From contig QDFQ01000001.1 of assembly GCA_003075315.1 (NCBI GenBank), forward strand, positions 657,870 through 721,869: 64,000 bases of DNA, read 5' to 3'. Position 1 is the stretch's first letter. Each line of letters starts with the position of its first letter. Positions 9,623-18,557 of this stretch are shown here, piece after piece. This DNA is from Arthrobacter sp. TPD3018. Its GTDB lineage: Bacteria > Pseudomonadota > Alphaproteobacteria > Sphingomonadales > Sphingomonadaceae. Position numbers and translations under genes: made by a program. The notes below the pieces were generated by a model, which did no database searches, had not been told where the DNA came from, and saw only the letters and a list, made by a program, of their open reading frames with translations.

Positions 9623-9660
9623 AAAAGGGCCGGGTAGCCAAGCGACCCGGCCCTTTTTTT
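9623..9660. terminator. Bidirectional intrinsic terminator
   Basis: A run of A, then stem GGGCCGGGT, loop AGCCAAGCG, the complementary arm ACCCGGCCC and seven T. The A-run on one side and T-run on the other let it stop both purA (plus) and the convergent Gly/Thr-repeat gene (minus). Confidence 0.9.
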
Positions 9661-9676
9661 AGGCGTCAGCCGTCGA

Positions 9677-10102
9677 TTACGGGGTCGGCGTGGTGGTGCC
9701 GGTCGTGCCGCCCATGGTGCCACCCATCGTTCCGGTGGTCGACGTACCGCCCATGGTGCCGGTCGTGCCGGTGCCGCCCATCGTGCCCGTCGTCGTGCCC
9801 GTGCCGGTGCCGGTGGTGCCACCCATCGTATCGGTCGTGCCCGGGGCGGGGGTGGTGGTCGTCGTCGAATTCGTCGTGCCGGTCGTGCTGCCGTTCATGC
9901 CGGCGGTACCGCTACGGCCACGCTTCATCGACTTGGACGAGCGGCTCTGTGTCGTGGTGGTGGTGGTGCTCTGGTCGGTGGGCGACGTGGTCGTCGTCTG
10001 GCCGCCCATGGAACCGGTGGTCGAACCGCCCGTCGTGGTCTGGGCGAAAGCGGCGGTCGGGATCAGCATGGCAGCTGCCATGATTGGAAGGACCTTACGC
10101 AT
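9677..10102 (-). CDS. Secreted Gly/Thr-rich low-complexity protein
   Basis: Starts at ATG 10102, 5 bases after a GGAGAG site. The 141-residue product opens with a clear Sec signal peptide (MRKVLPIMAAAMLIPTAAFA, cleavage before QTTT). The mature part is almost all Gly, Thr, Ser and Met, with a short basic island (SRSSKSMKRGRSG) near the middle and repeated TMGGT/TTGTMGGT units toward the C-terminus. No enzymatic motif is visible. Such proteins are exported and probably disordered; a structural or cell-envelope role is only a guess. The DNA shows matching short tandem repeats at about 9,690-9,840. Confidence 0.75.
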   Translation of the reverse strand: MRKVLPIMAAAMLIPTAAFAQTTTGGSTTGSMGGQTTTTSPTDQSTTTTTTQSRSSKSMKRGRSGTAGMNGSTTGTTNSTTTTTPAPGTTDTMGGTTGTGTGTTTGTMGGTGTTGTMGGTSTTGTMGGTMGGTTGTTTPTP

Positions 10103-10170
10103 TGTTCTCTCCTGCAAAAATTGCTTGACCCCAACGGGTTGGCATGGAGAGTGTTCCGCCCTGTGTGCCC

Positions 10171-11241
10171 TCAGCGGCCCGTCTGGCCCCGGTGAAGCAA
10201 CGCTTGGTCCGCTAAGACCAATGCCATCATCGCCTCGACGACGGGCACGCCGCGGATGCCGACGCAGGGGTCGTGGCGGCCTTTTGTGGCGATTTGAGTC
10301 TCCTCGCCGGTGCGCGTGATCGTGTCGACGGGGGTCAGGATCGAACTGGTCGGCTTGAACGCGACGCGCAACGTGATCGGCTGGCCGGTGGCGATGCCGC
10401 CGGCAATGCCGCCCGCATGATTGGCGAGGAAGCGGGGGCCGGTATTGCCGGCGCGCATCGGGTCGGCATTCTGTTCGCCGGTCAGCGCCGCGGCGGCGAA
10501 GCCGTCCCCGATCTCGAAACCCTTCACCGCATTGATGCTCATGCAGGCCGACGCGAGTTCGCTGTCGAGCTTGGCATAGAGCGGCGCGCCCCAGCCGGCG
10601 GGCACGCCCGTTGCCTCGCATGCCACGATCGCGCCGACGGACGAGCCGGACTTGCGCGCCGCATCGACGATCGCTTCCCAGCGGGCGGCGGCCGCAGCAT
10701 CGGGGCAGAAGAAGGGGTTGGCGTCGATCTGTGCATCGTCGAACGCGGCGTAATCGATCCGGTCGCCGCCAATCGCCTCGACCCAGGCACGGATTTTGAC
10801 CTGTGGGATCACCGCACGCGCCACCGCGCCCGCCGCGACCCGGCTCGCCGTTTCGCGCGCCGATGACCGCCCGCCACCGCGGTAATCGCGACAGCCATAT
10901 TTGGCGTCATAGGCGTAATCGGCATGGCCGGGACGATAGGCGAGTGCGACCTCGGAATAATCCTTCGAACGCTGGTCGACATTCTCGATCATGAGGCTGA
11001 TCGGCGTGCCGGTCGTCTTGCCTTCGAACACGCCGGACAGGATGCGCACCTGATCGGGCTCGCGCCGCTGCGTGGTGAAGCGGCTGGTGCCCGGGCGGCG
11101 CTTGTCGAGCCAGGGCTGGATGTCGGTCTCGCTCAGGGCGATCCCCGGCGGGCACCCATCGACGACCGCGCCGATCGCCGGCCCGTGACTCTCGCCCCAG
11201 GTGGTGAAGCGGAACAGATGGCCGAAGCTGTTGATGCTCAT
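10171..11241 (-). CDS. aroC: Chorismate synthase
   Basis: Makes chorismate from 5-enolpyruvylshikimate 3-phosphate, the last shared step of aromatic amino acid synthesis; needs reduced FMN. The 356-residue protein begins [20 protein letters not shown], the family signature, followed by [16 protein letters not shown], the [15 protein letters not shown] segment and a late GRHDPC motif. The start overlaps the stop of the upstream GNAT gene by 4 bases (ATGA), so the genes are translationally coupled. It ends a minus-strand run that includes fabI. Confidence 0.97.
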   Translation of the reverse strand: MSINSFGHLFRFTTWGESHGPAIGAVVDGCPPGIALSETDIQPWLDKRRPGTSRFTTQRREPDQVRILSGVFEGKTTGTPISLMIENVDQRSKDYSEVALAYRPGHADYAYDAKYGCRDYRGGGRSSARETASRVAAGAVARAVIPQVKIRAWVEAIGGDRIDYAAFDDAQIDANPFFCPDAAAAARWEAIVDAARKSGSSVGAIVACEATGVPAGWGAPLYAKLDSELASACMSINAVKGFEIGDGFAAAALTGEQNADPMRAGNTGPRFLANHAGGIAGGIATGQPITLRVAFKPTSSILTPVDTITRTGEETQIATKGRHDPCVGIRGVPVVEAMMALVLADQALLHRGQTGR

Positions 11242-11756
11242 TGCGTTGCCCCCAGTCGCGCAAAGGCGGGTGCGTGCGCCGCCTCGCCCCGTACGCCGCA
11301 CGGGATCAGTCCGCCCTGCAGCGGCAGCGCCATGAAATAGTCGCCCGCATACGGCGACGCGAACCCGCTCGCGACATCGGTGGCGAAGCCGAAACGGGTG
11401 TAGAAAGCCGGCTCGCCGAGCGCGAAGCAGAGCACGATACCCGCCGCCTCTAGTTGTTCGATCCCGGCGGCGACCAACGCCTCCGCCACACCCTGCCGCC
11501 GCCATTCCTGGGCGACGGCGAGCGGTGCCAACGCGACCGCAGCCACGGATTTGCCGCCGACATCGACCCGCATCCGGCTGAACGCGACAAGGCCGGCGAG
11601 CGCACTGTCGATCTCGGCGACGAGGACGAGCACCATGTCGCCCTCCACGCATAGGTCACGCACCAGCGTCGCCTCGTCGGGCGCCGGGAAACAGTCGCGC
11701 AGCAGCGCGTCGATTGCGGCGACGTCGCGGCCTGCGGCGGGGCGGATCGTCGGCAT
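11238..11756 (-). CDS. GNAT-family N-acetyltransferase
   Basis: A 172-residue protein with the GNAT fold: N-terminal [14 protein letters not shown], a central [19 protein letters not shown] acetyl-CoA pyrophosphate loop, then FYTRFGFA, a pattern seen in the YhbS subgroup. Acceptor unknown. The ATG overlaps the fabI stop codon by one base (TGATG), and the gene's stop overlaps aroC, so it is embedded in the fabI-aroC run. Confidence 0.85.
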   Translation of the reverse strand: MPTIRPAAGRDVAAIDALLRDCFPAPDEATLVRDLCVEGDMVLVLVAEIDSALAGLVAFSRMRVDVGGKSVAAVALAPLAVAQEWRRQGVAEALVAAGIEQLEAAGIVLCFALGEPAFYTRFGFATDVASGFASPYAGDYFMALPLQGGLIPCGVRGEAAHAPAFARLGATQ

Positions 11757-12559
11757 CACGCCAGCGCGATGTCGGGCGCGTCCTCTGCCTTCATGCCGAT
11801 GACGTTATAGCCGGCGTCGACATGGTGGATTTCGCCGGTGACGCCCGCCGACAGGTCGGACAGCATGTAAACGCCCGCGCCGCCGACATCCTCGATCGTC
11901 ACGGTGCGACGCAGCGGGCTGTTCAGCTCGTTCCACTTCAGGATGTAGTTGAAGTCACCGATGCCACGCGCCGCCAGCGTCTGGATCGGGCCGGCCGAGA
12001 TGGCGTTGACGCGGATGTTTTCCGGGCCGAGGTCGACTGCGAGATACTTCACGCTCGTCTCCAGCGCGGCCTTGGCGACGCCCATGACGTTGTAATGCGG
12101 AATGACCTTTTCCGCGCCGTAATAGGTGAGCGTCAGGATCGACCCGCCCTGCGGCATCATCGCCCGCGCGCGTTGTGCGACGGCGACCAGCGAATAAGCC
12201 GAAATGTTCATGGTCATCAGGAAGTTGTCGAGCGTGGTATCGTAGAACTTACCGCGCAGCTGCGACTTGTCGGAAAAGCCGATTGCATGGACGACGAAGT
12301 CGATCGTCGGCCATTCCTGCGCCAGGGCCGCGAAGGTCGCATCCAGTGCCGCCATGTCCGACACGTCGCAATCGAACAGGCGGGCGACGCCGAGCTGTTC
12401 GGCGAGCGGACGCACGCGCTTTTCCATCGCGGCGCCCTGATAGGAAAAGGCAAGTTCCGCGCCCTGCTGCGACAATTGCTTGGCAATGCCCCAGGCCAGC
12501 GACTTGTCGTTGGCGAGGCCCATGATCAGCCCCCGCTTGCCTGCCATCAAACCCGTCAC
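11756..12559 (-). CDS. fabI: Enoyl-[acyl-carrier-protein] reductase (NADH)
   Basis: Reduces trans-2-enoyl-ACP in the last step of each fatty acid elongation round; target of triclosan-type inhibitors. The 267-residue SDR-fold protein has GLIMGLANDKSLAWGIA at the NAD site and the FabI catalytic pattern TYYGAEKVIPHYNVMGVAK, in which Tyr is six residues before Lys rather than three as in classical SDRs. Length is normal. Sits between the YihY gene and the GNAT gene on the same strand. Confidence 0.96.
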   Translation of the reverse strand: MTGLMAGKRGLIMGLANDKSLAWGIAKQLSQQGAELAFSYQGAAMEKRVRPLAEQLGVARLFDCDVSDMAALDATFAALAQEWPTIDFVVHAIGFSDKSQLRGKFYDTTLDNFLMTMNISAYSLVAVAQRARAMMPQGGSILTLTYYGAEKVIPHYNVMGVAKAALETSVKYLAVDLGPENIRVNAISAGPIQTLAARGIGDFNYILKWNELNSPLRRTVTIEDVGGAGVYMLSDLSAGVTGEIHHVDAGYNVIGMKAEDAPDIALA

Positions 12560-12571
12560 GCGCTCATTACC

Positions 12572-13507
12572 TTATTCTGTGGTCGCGGCCTCCTGTAGCG
12601 CCGGTTCGGGGGGTTCCGCCAGTGCTGCGTTGAGATGGGCACCGAAGACGAGGCCCAGACCGATCAGATAGAAGAACAGCAGCATGACGACGACGCCCGC
12701 GAGGCTGCCGTAGGTGAGGTCGTATCCCCCAAGCTGGCTGAGCACGAGCGGCAGAAGCGCGGTCATGCTGACCCACCAGCCTGCGGTGAACAGCGCGCCT
12801 GGCCATTTCGGGCAGTTGCTGTGGCGATATTTGCCCGGCGTCACCGAGTAGAACAGCAGATAAAGCGCCCCGAACATGATGAGGCCGGGGATCAGTCGCG
12901 ACAGGCCAACCCAGCCCGCGGCGTCGCGTGCGAAGGGCAGCAGGCGATAGATGAACTGTTCCGCCGCGGTCAGGATACCCTGCACCAGGAAGCTCATCAG
13001 CGCGATGATGACCGACAGGATAATGACCCCCGACGACGACAGGCGCGACCGCCAGAAGGGGACGCTCGCCTTCACGCCATAGGCGCGATGGAAGATGTCG
13101 CGGATCGTCTCGACGAAGCTGCCGACGGTCCACAGGCCTACGAGGCCGCCCAGCCACAACAGCGATCCCGTCCGCGCGACCAGCACGTCGGCGATCGGCT
13201 TGCGCAGGATATCGGCGACGTTGGGCGGCAGGACGTGGAGGAAGGAACTGACCGCGCGTTGCGTTTCGGCGCTCTGCCCCAGCAGCGACAGTACCGCCGC
13301 GGCGGTAATGAAGAACGGGAACACCGTCATCAGCGCGAGATAGGCAAGATTGCCGGCGTGGATGAACCCGTCGTTGAACACGCCGAGTCCGGCCCGCTTG
13401 GCGACCTCGATCGCGGCGGGGCCGGGCTTCAGCTTGGCCAGTTGATGACGGGCGCCCTTGCGCAGATGCGCGCGAGCTTCGGGGGTCAGGGCTGTCGTAT
13501 CGGTCAC
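12572..13507 (-). CDS. YihY/BrkB (UPF0761) family inner-membrane protein
   Basis: About 311 residues if read from GTG 13507, just after the stop of the DnaJ-like gene; an ATG at 13558 in frame would add 17 residues and overlap that gene. Six membrane spans and the family pattern DGFIHAGNLAYLALMTVFPF near the N-terminus are clear. The family was once called ribonuclease BN in error; its true role is unknown. The soluble C-terminal tail after the last span is short. Confidence 0.85.
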   Translation of the reverse strand: MTDTTALTPEARAHLRKGARHQLAKLKPGPAAIEVAKRAGLGVFNDGFIHAGNLAYLALMTVFPFFITAAAVLSLLGQSAETQRAVSSFLHVLPPNVADILRKPIADVLVARTGSLLWLGGLVGLWTVGSFVETIRDIFHRAYGVKASVPFWRSRLSSSGVIILSVIIALMSFLVQGILTAAEQFIYRLLPFARDAAGWVGLSRLIPGLIMFGALYLLFYSVTPGKYRHSNCPKWPGALFTAGWWVSMTALLPLVLSQLGGYDLTYGSLAGVVVMLLFFYLIGLGLVFGAHLNAALAEPPEPALQEAATTE

Positions 13508-13515
13508 TACCCTCG

Positions 13516-14457
13516 TCAGACGCCCATCGCGGCGCGCGGGTTCCGTGGGTCCTGCCATCCGTCAACGAACTGTTGCAACGCTGCATCATCGGACGGAAGG
13601 TCGATCATCACCGTGACCAACTGGTCGCCGCGGCTGCCATCTTTCTTGTGGAAGCCCTTGCCCTTCAGGCGCAGCGTCTTGCCCGAACTGGTCCCCTTCG
13701 GGATCGTCAGCATCACGGCTTTGTCGACGGTGGGCACGCGAACCGAACCACCTTTCACCGCTTCGGTGAGCGTGATCGGCAGGTCGAGCCGCACGTCGTC
13801 GCCGTCGCGCGTGAAGAAACGATGCCCCTGCACTTCGATCGCGACGATCGCGTCGCCCGCACCGCCGGGGCCGGCTTCGCCCTTGCCAGCGAGCTTCATC
13901 TGCGTGCCCGTCTCGACGCCGGCGGGCAGCTTCAGATCGATCGCCTTGCCGTCGCCCAGCGTCACGCGCTGGGGCGCGAGCGTCGCGGCATCGACGAAGG
14001 GCACCTGCAACCGGTACGTGATCGTCGCGCCCTTGGGCTGCGGTCGCCGGCCGAAGCCACTGGCGAAGCCGCCACCACCGCCACGCTGCGCGCCGCCGAA
14101 CAACCCTTCGAAAATGTCGCTCATGTCCGCGTCGCCCGCGCCGAATTCGAAGCCGGCGCTGCTGAAGCCGCCGCCCGCATTGGTGCTCCCGCCGCCGGGG
14201 CGTGCGCCGCCGCCAAAGCCGAAGGGCGACGCGGGGTTGCCGTCGCCGTCGATCTCGCCGCGATCGAAGCGGGCGCGCTTGTCCTTGTCGGTGAGCAGAT
14301 CGTAGGCGCCGGTCACCTGGCTGAAGCGTTCGGCCGCCTTGGGATTGTCCTTGTTGCGGTCGGGATGCAGCTCTTTGGCGAGCTTGCGATACGCCTTCTT
14401 GATGTCGGCCTCGGACGCGCCCCGCGCGACGCCCAAAGTCTGATATGGATCGGCCAT
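13516..14457 (-). CDS. DnaJ/CbpA-like co-chaperone without zinc finger
   Basis: A 313-residue Hsp40 of the type B kind. The J domain occupies residues 1-70 with the essential HPD at 31-33, which activates DnaK ATPase. A Gly/Phe-rich linker follows (residues about 78-140), then the two beta-sandwich substrate-binding domains of DnaJ_C, with no CXXCXGXG zinc motifs. Likely role is delivering unfolded clients to DnaK. It opens a minus-strand run through yihY, fabI, GNAT and aroC. Confidence 0.92.
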   Translation of the reverse strand: MADPYQTLGVARGASEADIKKAYRKLAKELHPDRNKDNPKAAERFSQVTGAYDLLTDKDKRARFDRGEIDGDGNPASPFGFGGGARPGGGSTNAGGGFSSAGFEFGAGDADMSDIFEGLFGGAQRGGGGGFASGFGRRPQPKGATITYRLQVPFVDAATLAPQRVTLGDGKAIDLKLPAGVETGTQMKLAGKGEAGPGGAGDAIVAIEVQGHRFFTRDGDDVRLDLPITLTEAVKGGSVRVPTVDKAVMLTIPKGTSSGKTLRLKGKGFHKKDGSRGDQLVTVMIDLPSDDAALQQFVDGWQDPRNPRAAMGV

Positions 14458-14551
14458 TGGTTCCCCGTTGGTGTATTATGAACCTATGTGGGGGAGGCCG
14501 CGCCGCAACGCAATCGGTGGCTGCTTCGTTGGTGGATCATCGAGGAGAGTG

Positions 14552-14818
14552 ATGATGACCGACACACAGCCCACGCAGGCGATGAGCACGGATCGCGGCG
14601 GATCGAACGACGGCGTCGAGGCGCCGGGCGGCAAATCTGCCAGCGAGAGCAACGGTGGCGCCTATCCCAATCCGCATACGGGCAAGGATGCGAAGGACCG
14701 CGACGATGTCGGCGGAGGCTTTCTGGGCCATGGCGGGCAGAGCGGGATGGATTATTCCGGCACGGGTGATGGCGATACGGACGAGGACGTCGGGAACGCG
14801 AATGCGGTGACGAAGTAA
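14552..14818 (+). CDS. Small hydrophilic Gly/Asp-rich hypothetical protein
   Basis: 88 residues from ATG 14552, preceded by GAGGAGA; a second ATG follows at once. The product is very hydrophilic, rich in Gly, Asp, Ser and Asn (GGAYPNPHTGKDAKDRDD in the middle), with no signal peptide, membrane span or Cys. The composition resembles stress-induced hydrophilin-type proteins, but that is only a resemblance. It is divergent from the DnaJ-like gene. I do not recognise a named family. Confidence 0.65.
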   Translation: MMTDTQPTQAMSTDRGGSNDGVEAPGGKSASESNGGAYPNPHTGKDAKDRDDVGGGFLGHGGQSGMDYSGTGDGDTDEDVGNANAVTK

Positions 14819-14836
14819 TCCTGGCTTCCTAACCTT

Positions 14837-14941
14837 CGTCATCCCGGCGCACGCCGGGATCCATGGTTGCGATGAGGCCGATGGTGCGCGTAGCACCGGC
14901 GCACGCCGTGCCCATGGATCCCGGCGTGCGCCGGGATGACG
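14837..14941. repeat. REP-like bipartite palindrome, ATCCCGGCG type
   Basis: Left arm CGTCATCCCGGCGCACGCCG, right arm its inverted copy ending GCCGGGATGACG, about 45 bases apart. Lies between convergent genes. The same type is at 27135-27241, and a half copy of related sequence is at 37985. Confidence 0.85.
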
Positions 14942-14951
14942 AAATGACGGA

Positions 14952-15845
14952 TTATGACAGAGGCGCCACGTCCACGCTGACCGACATGCTCTGCGCCTGC
15001 GAGCCCAGCACCACGCCATCGACCGGTGCGATCTCGGCATAGTCGCGGCCGACCGCCATCACGATATGGTCGCCCGCCATCCAGATGCCATTGGTCGGAT
15101 CGAGCCCTATCCAGCCGCGCGCCGGGCCGCACCACAACAGCACCCAGGCATGCGTCGCATCGGCGCCGACCAGCCGCGGCTGCCCCTCCGGCGGGATCGT
15201 ACGGATATAGCCGCTCGCATAGGCCGCGGGCAGGCCGGCGGCGCGCAGGCCGGTGATCATGATCTGCGCGAAGTCCTGGCACACGCCCTTGCGCTGGCGA
15301 AACGCCTCGCGCGGGGGCGTATCGACCAGCGTCGCATCCGGATCGAAGGCGAAATCGCGCTGGATGCGGCGGGCGAGCGCGATCCCCGCCTCCAGGCTGC
15401 CGCGCTCGGGTGACAGGTCCTCCGCGCAATAGGCCGCGATGTCGCCATCGAGCGGGATGAGCGGCGAGGGGAACAGATAATTGGCCGGCCCCGCCGCCGA
15501 CAGGTCGCGGCTGGCGAGGGCCAGCGCGGCGATCTCGCCCAGCGTGGGGTCGTCGGCGGCGGGCACCGGCACCAGCCGGTCGACCGTCAGGCGCGCGACG
15601 CTTTCGATCGTCAGGCTGCGCACCGGCGTATCGACCACCAGTCGCGTGACATGGGCAAGCCCCGCTTCGGCAAGGCCGGTGCTCGTCCGCCCGGCGGGTT
15701 CGACGGTCAGGCGGTAATCTTCCAGCACCTGCCCCGGCCAGTCGATCGGCTTCAGGCGCAGGTTGCAGCGCGCGAACTTGACGTTGCCGCCATAGTCGAA
15801 ACGGGTGACGTGGCGGACGTCGTAACGCATCGGGTGCGTGGTCAT
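14952..15845 (-). CDS. Transglutaminase-like cysteine protein (bacterial, COG1305)
   Basis: 297 residues from ATG 15845, which follows GAGGTGG. The N-terminal half is the beta-rich transglutaminase N domain (RYDVRHVTRFDYGG start); the second half is the catalytic core with Cys in RKGVCQDFAQ, His in DATHAWVLLW and Asp in LDPTNG. No signal peptide, so cytoplasmic. It is directly downstream of the ATP-grasp/alpha-E protein with a 10-base gap, the pairing noted by Iyer and Aravind for predicted peptide-ligating systems, where the transglutaminase-like protein is thought to act as a peptidase or amide-bond enzyme. Confidence 0.88.
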   Translation of the reverse strand: MTTHPMRYDVRHVTRFDYGGNVKFARCNLRLKPIDWPGQVLEDYRLTVEPAGRTSTGLAEAGLAHVTRLVVDTPVRSLTIESVARLTVDRLVPVPAADDPTLGEIAALALASRDLSAAGPANYLFPSPLIPLDGDIAAYCAEDLSPERGSLEAGIALARRIQRDFAFDPDATLVDTPPREAFRQRKGVCQDFAQIMITGLRAAGLPAAYASGYIRTIPPEGQPRLVGADATHAWVLLWCGPARGWIGLDPTNGIWMAGDHIVMAVGRDYAEIAPVDGVVLGSQAQSMSVSVDVAPLS

Positions 15846-15855
15846 GCGCCCCACC

Positions 15856-18330
15856 TCATGCCAGAGTAAGGCCCACGGCGCGCAGCGGCTCGGCGCCTTG
15901 CAGGAAGTAGCGGCGCGCGATCGCGTCGGACAATTGCGCAAGGCGCCGCTCGATATCGCCGAGCGCATCGGCGTCGATCGCCGCCGCATCGGTCATCGCC
16001 AGCGTCGCGGCGAGCGCGGCGGCGTGGCTTTGCTGCGGTTCGGGCATGCCGTCGTCGCTCAGGACCGGCAGGTCGGCGAGCCGCTGGGTGATGCGCTCGG
16101 CCTGATAGGCGAGGCTGCGCGGGTTGCCGGGATCGAGGGCGACGAGATCGACAACAGGGACGCGCGCGATGCCGGTCAGATACCGCTGGCGATAGCTGAT
16201 CTGGCTGTCGGCGAGGTCGAGCAGCGTCGACAGATCGTCCGCAGTCGCGCCGGGCATGCCGAACAGGCGCAGCGCGCGCGTCATCGCGATGGCGCGCTCG
16301 ATGCGCCGGCCGATGTCGTGGAAGCGCCAGGCGGCGGTGCGCCCCATATGCTCCGCCGACAGGCCGAGGATCGCGGCATAGCGGCGCTGGAGCGAGCCCG
16401 CCCGGTCGAGCATGCCGCGATGGGTGGGGAAGGGCGCTTCGAGCAGCCGCATCATGTCCGCGGACAGGCGGTCGCGCGATCCTTCGCCGATACCACGGGC
16501 CAGGCGGTTGATCTTCGCGACCGAATGCCAGCCCTCGTCCTCCATCGCGGTGCGCGCGAAGGCGGTGAGGTCGCCGCGGCGCATCGAATCGGGGTGGGGC
16601 GCGGCGCCATTGCCCGCGATCAGGCCGACCAGTTTGGCGACGGTGGCGTCGGACAGGGCCGCACCACCGTCCGCCGCGATCGAATGGCCCAACATCACGC
16701 GGATCGCTGCGAGCAGCGCCTCGCCACGCTCCAGATAACGGCCAAGCCAATAGACGTTGTCAGCGACGCGGCTGGGCAGGGTCCCGGGATTGCGGCGGAC
16801 GTGATGCGAATCGGGGGCGGGGAGGAGCGAGACGGGCTCCACCGCCTCGGCACCATGGACGCAGACGTCGGCGGACCATAGGCCTTCGCCCAGCACGCTG
16901 GCGCGTGGGTCGGTCGCCTCGCCGATGCGGGCGAAGCCGCCGGGCATGACGGTCCAGCCACCGCTCGCGTCGCGTGCCGCGAAGACCCGCAGCGTAAAGG
17001 GGCGCGGTTCCAGCGTATCGCCGATGACGACGGGCATGGTCGACAGGCGCACGATCTCCTGCCCGACATAATCCTGCGGGCGCCGGTCCATGTCGGCGAG
17101 GAGTATCGCCTGGGCGTCGTCGTCCAGCTCGCCGCCATGCACGGTGCGGCCCTGCGGCAACCCAAGCGGGGCGGGACCGAAGGCGGTGCCGATCAACATG
17201 CGATCGAGGTCTTCGGCGACGCGTGCGCGCTCGGTCGGCTGGCCGCACCACCAGGTCGCGATATTGGGCAGATGCAGGCTCTCGCCCAGCAACCGTGTCG
17301 CGAGCTGCGGTAGGAAGGCGCCGAATGCCGGCGCCTCCAGCACGCCCGCGCCCGGCGCGTTCGACAGCACGACATTGCCCGCCGCATAGGCGTCGATCAG
17401 GCCGGCGACGCCGATCTGCGAGTGCGAATCGAACGCCAGCGGATCGAGCATGCGCGGATCGACCCGGCGCCACAGCGCATCGATACGCTTCAGCCCGGCG
17501 ATGGTGCGGACGTAGAGCTGGTTTTCCAGTGCGGCGAGGTCGGCGCCCTCGACCAGCAGCAGGCCGAGATAGCGCGCGAGATGCGCCTGTTCGGGATAGC
17601 TCGGGTTGTAGCGCCCCGGCGTCAGCAGCCCGATGCGCGGGTCGGCACGGCGGCACATCGCGGCGATCCCGGCGCGGAAGGCGGCGAAGAAGGGCGCGTG
17701 GCGCTGGACGTTGAGCCGCGCCTGCAATCCGCCAAGCGTGCGGCTGACTGCCAGCCGGTTCTCGAGCGCATAGCCGGCACCCGCCGGCGCTCGCAGATGA
17801 TCGGCAAGCACGCGCCATTCGCCGGTCGGCCCACGGCCGAGGTCGATCGCGATGAAATGCAGATGCTTGCCGCCCGGCGGATCCAGCCCCACCATCGGCC
17901 GCAGGAAATAGGGGCTGCCGGTGACGAGCGCGGCCGGGATCAACCCGCGCTCGACGAAACGTTGCGGGCCGTAAAGATCGGCGATCACCGTCTCCATCAG
18001 CTCGGCGCGCTGCGTGACGCCGCGCGCGATCCCGGCCCATTCCTCCGCCTCGATCAGCAGCGGCACCGGGCTGACCGGCCAGGGGCGCTCGTCCGCCTCG
18101 CCGATGATGCGAAAGCCGGTGCCGATGTCGGCGGCGTGGCGGCGGACGCGTTCGCGGACATGGTCAAGGTCGTCGGAAGCGACGCTCGCGAGCTCGGCGA
18201 ACATCGCGCCCCAGGCGGGATCGCCGCTATCGCACAGCACGTCGCCGCCGCGCGTGCGGGCGCAATAGTCGGCGATCCAGCGCCGGGCATGCGTCTCGGC
18301 ATCGAATATGGGCGCCGCCTGCGTCGCCAT
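15856..18330 (-). CDS. Circularly permuted ATP-grasp protein fused to alpha-E domain
   Basis: About 824 residues from ATG 18330 (an ATG 30 bases earlier is less likely). The first 480 or so residues match the circularly permuted ATP-grasp family 2 (PRPFTLRVFAA and SQIGVAGLIDAYAAGNVVLS are recognisable), and the remainder is the helical alpha-E domain (DNVYWLGRYLERGEALL onward). ATP-grasp enzymes form carboxylate-amine bonds through an acyl phosphate. The usual bacterial arrangement has these two domains as neighbours or fused, next to a transglutaminase, as here. Substrate and product are unknown; addition of amino acids or peptides to a peptide or protein is the published prediction. Confidence 0.88.
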   Translation of the reverse strand: MATQAAPIFDAETHARRWIADYCARTRGGDVLCDSGDPAWGAMFAELASVASDDLDHVRERVRRHAADIGTGFRIIGEADERPWPVSPVPLLIEAEEWAGIARGVTQRAELMETVIADLYGPQRFVERGLIPAALVTGSPYFLRPMVGLDPPGGKHLHFIAIDLGRGPTGEWRVLADHLRAPAGAGYALENRLAVSRTLGGLQARLNVQRHAPFFAAFRAGIAAMCRRADPRIGLLTPGRYNPSYPEQAHLARYLGLLLVEGADLAALENQLYVRTIAGLKRIDALWRRVDPRMLDPLAFDSHSQIGVAGLIDAYAAGNVVLSNAPGAGVLEAPAFGAFLPQLATRLLGESLHLPNIATWWCGQPTERARVAEDLDRMLIGTAFGPAPLGLPQGRTVHGGELDDDAQAILLADMDRRPQDYVGQEIVRLSTMPVVIGDTLEPRPFTLRVFAARDASGGWTVMPGGFARIGEATDPRASVLGEGLWSADVCVHGAEAVEPVSLLPAPDSHHVRRNPGTLPSRVADNVYWLGRYLERGEALLAAIRVMLGHSIAADGGAALSDATVAKLVGLIAGNGAAPHPDSMRRGDLTAFARTAMEDEGWHSVAKINRLARGIGEGSRDRLSADMMRLLEAPFPTHRGMLDRAGSLQRRYAAILGLSAEHMGRTAAWRFHDIGRRIERAIAMTRALRLFGMPGATADDLSTLLDLADSQISYRQRYLTGIARVPVVDLVALDPGNPRSLAYQAERITQRLADLPVLSDDGMPEPQQSHAAALAATLAMTDAAAIDADALGDIERRLAQLSDAIARRYFLQGAEPLRAVGLTLA

Positions 18331-18424
18331 CGCTGTCAGCCCCCGTGTGTTGCGGCGCATCGTCTACACATGCTGGGGCGGATGCAACAGGCTTTGGGGA
18401 GGGCGGCGGTCACAACAACCACAT

Positions 18425-18531
18425 CGTCACCCCGGACTCGTTCCGGGGTCCACTCCGCGGCGAGGGGGATGGGTTAAGCTTATTGCCGCGTCCTTGCGGC
18501 CCGGTGGACCCCGGAACAAGTCCGGGGCGAC
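18425..18531. repeat. REP-like bipartite palindrome, GGGGTCC type
   Basis: Left arm CGTCACCCCGGACTCGTTCC, right arm GGAACAAGTCCGGGGCGAC, about 45 bases apart. Same family as 1457-1556. Lies between the ATP-grasp gene start and the ligD stop, both on the minus strand. Confidence 0.8.
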
Positions 18532-18557
18532 TGGGGTGTTGCGGCAACCGCGGCGCC

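Noticed and set aside
9690-9850. CRISPR-like short repeats
   Set aside because: The repeats are contiguous coding repeats without unique spacers, and no cas gene is in the window.
9690-10319. Plus-strand Val/Pro repeat frame opposite the Gly/Thr gene
   Set aside because: Produced by the complement of the repeat DNA; the minus strand has the ribosome site and signal peptide.
12635-14305. Plus-strand 556-codon frame
   Set aside because: Mirror of the YihY-like and DnaJ-like genes, with no protein pattern of its own.
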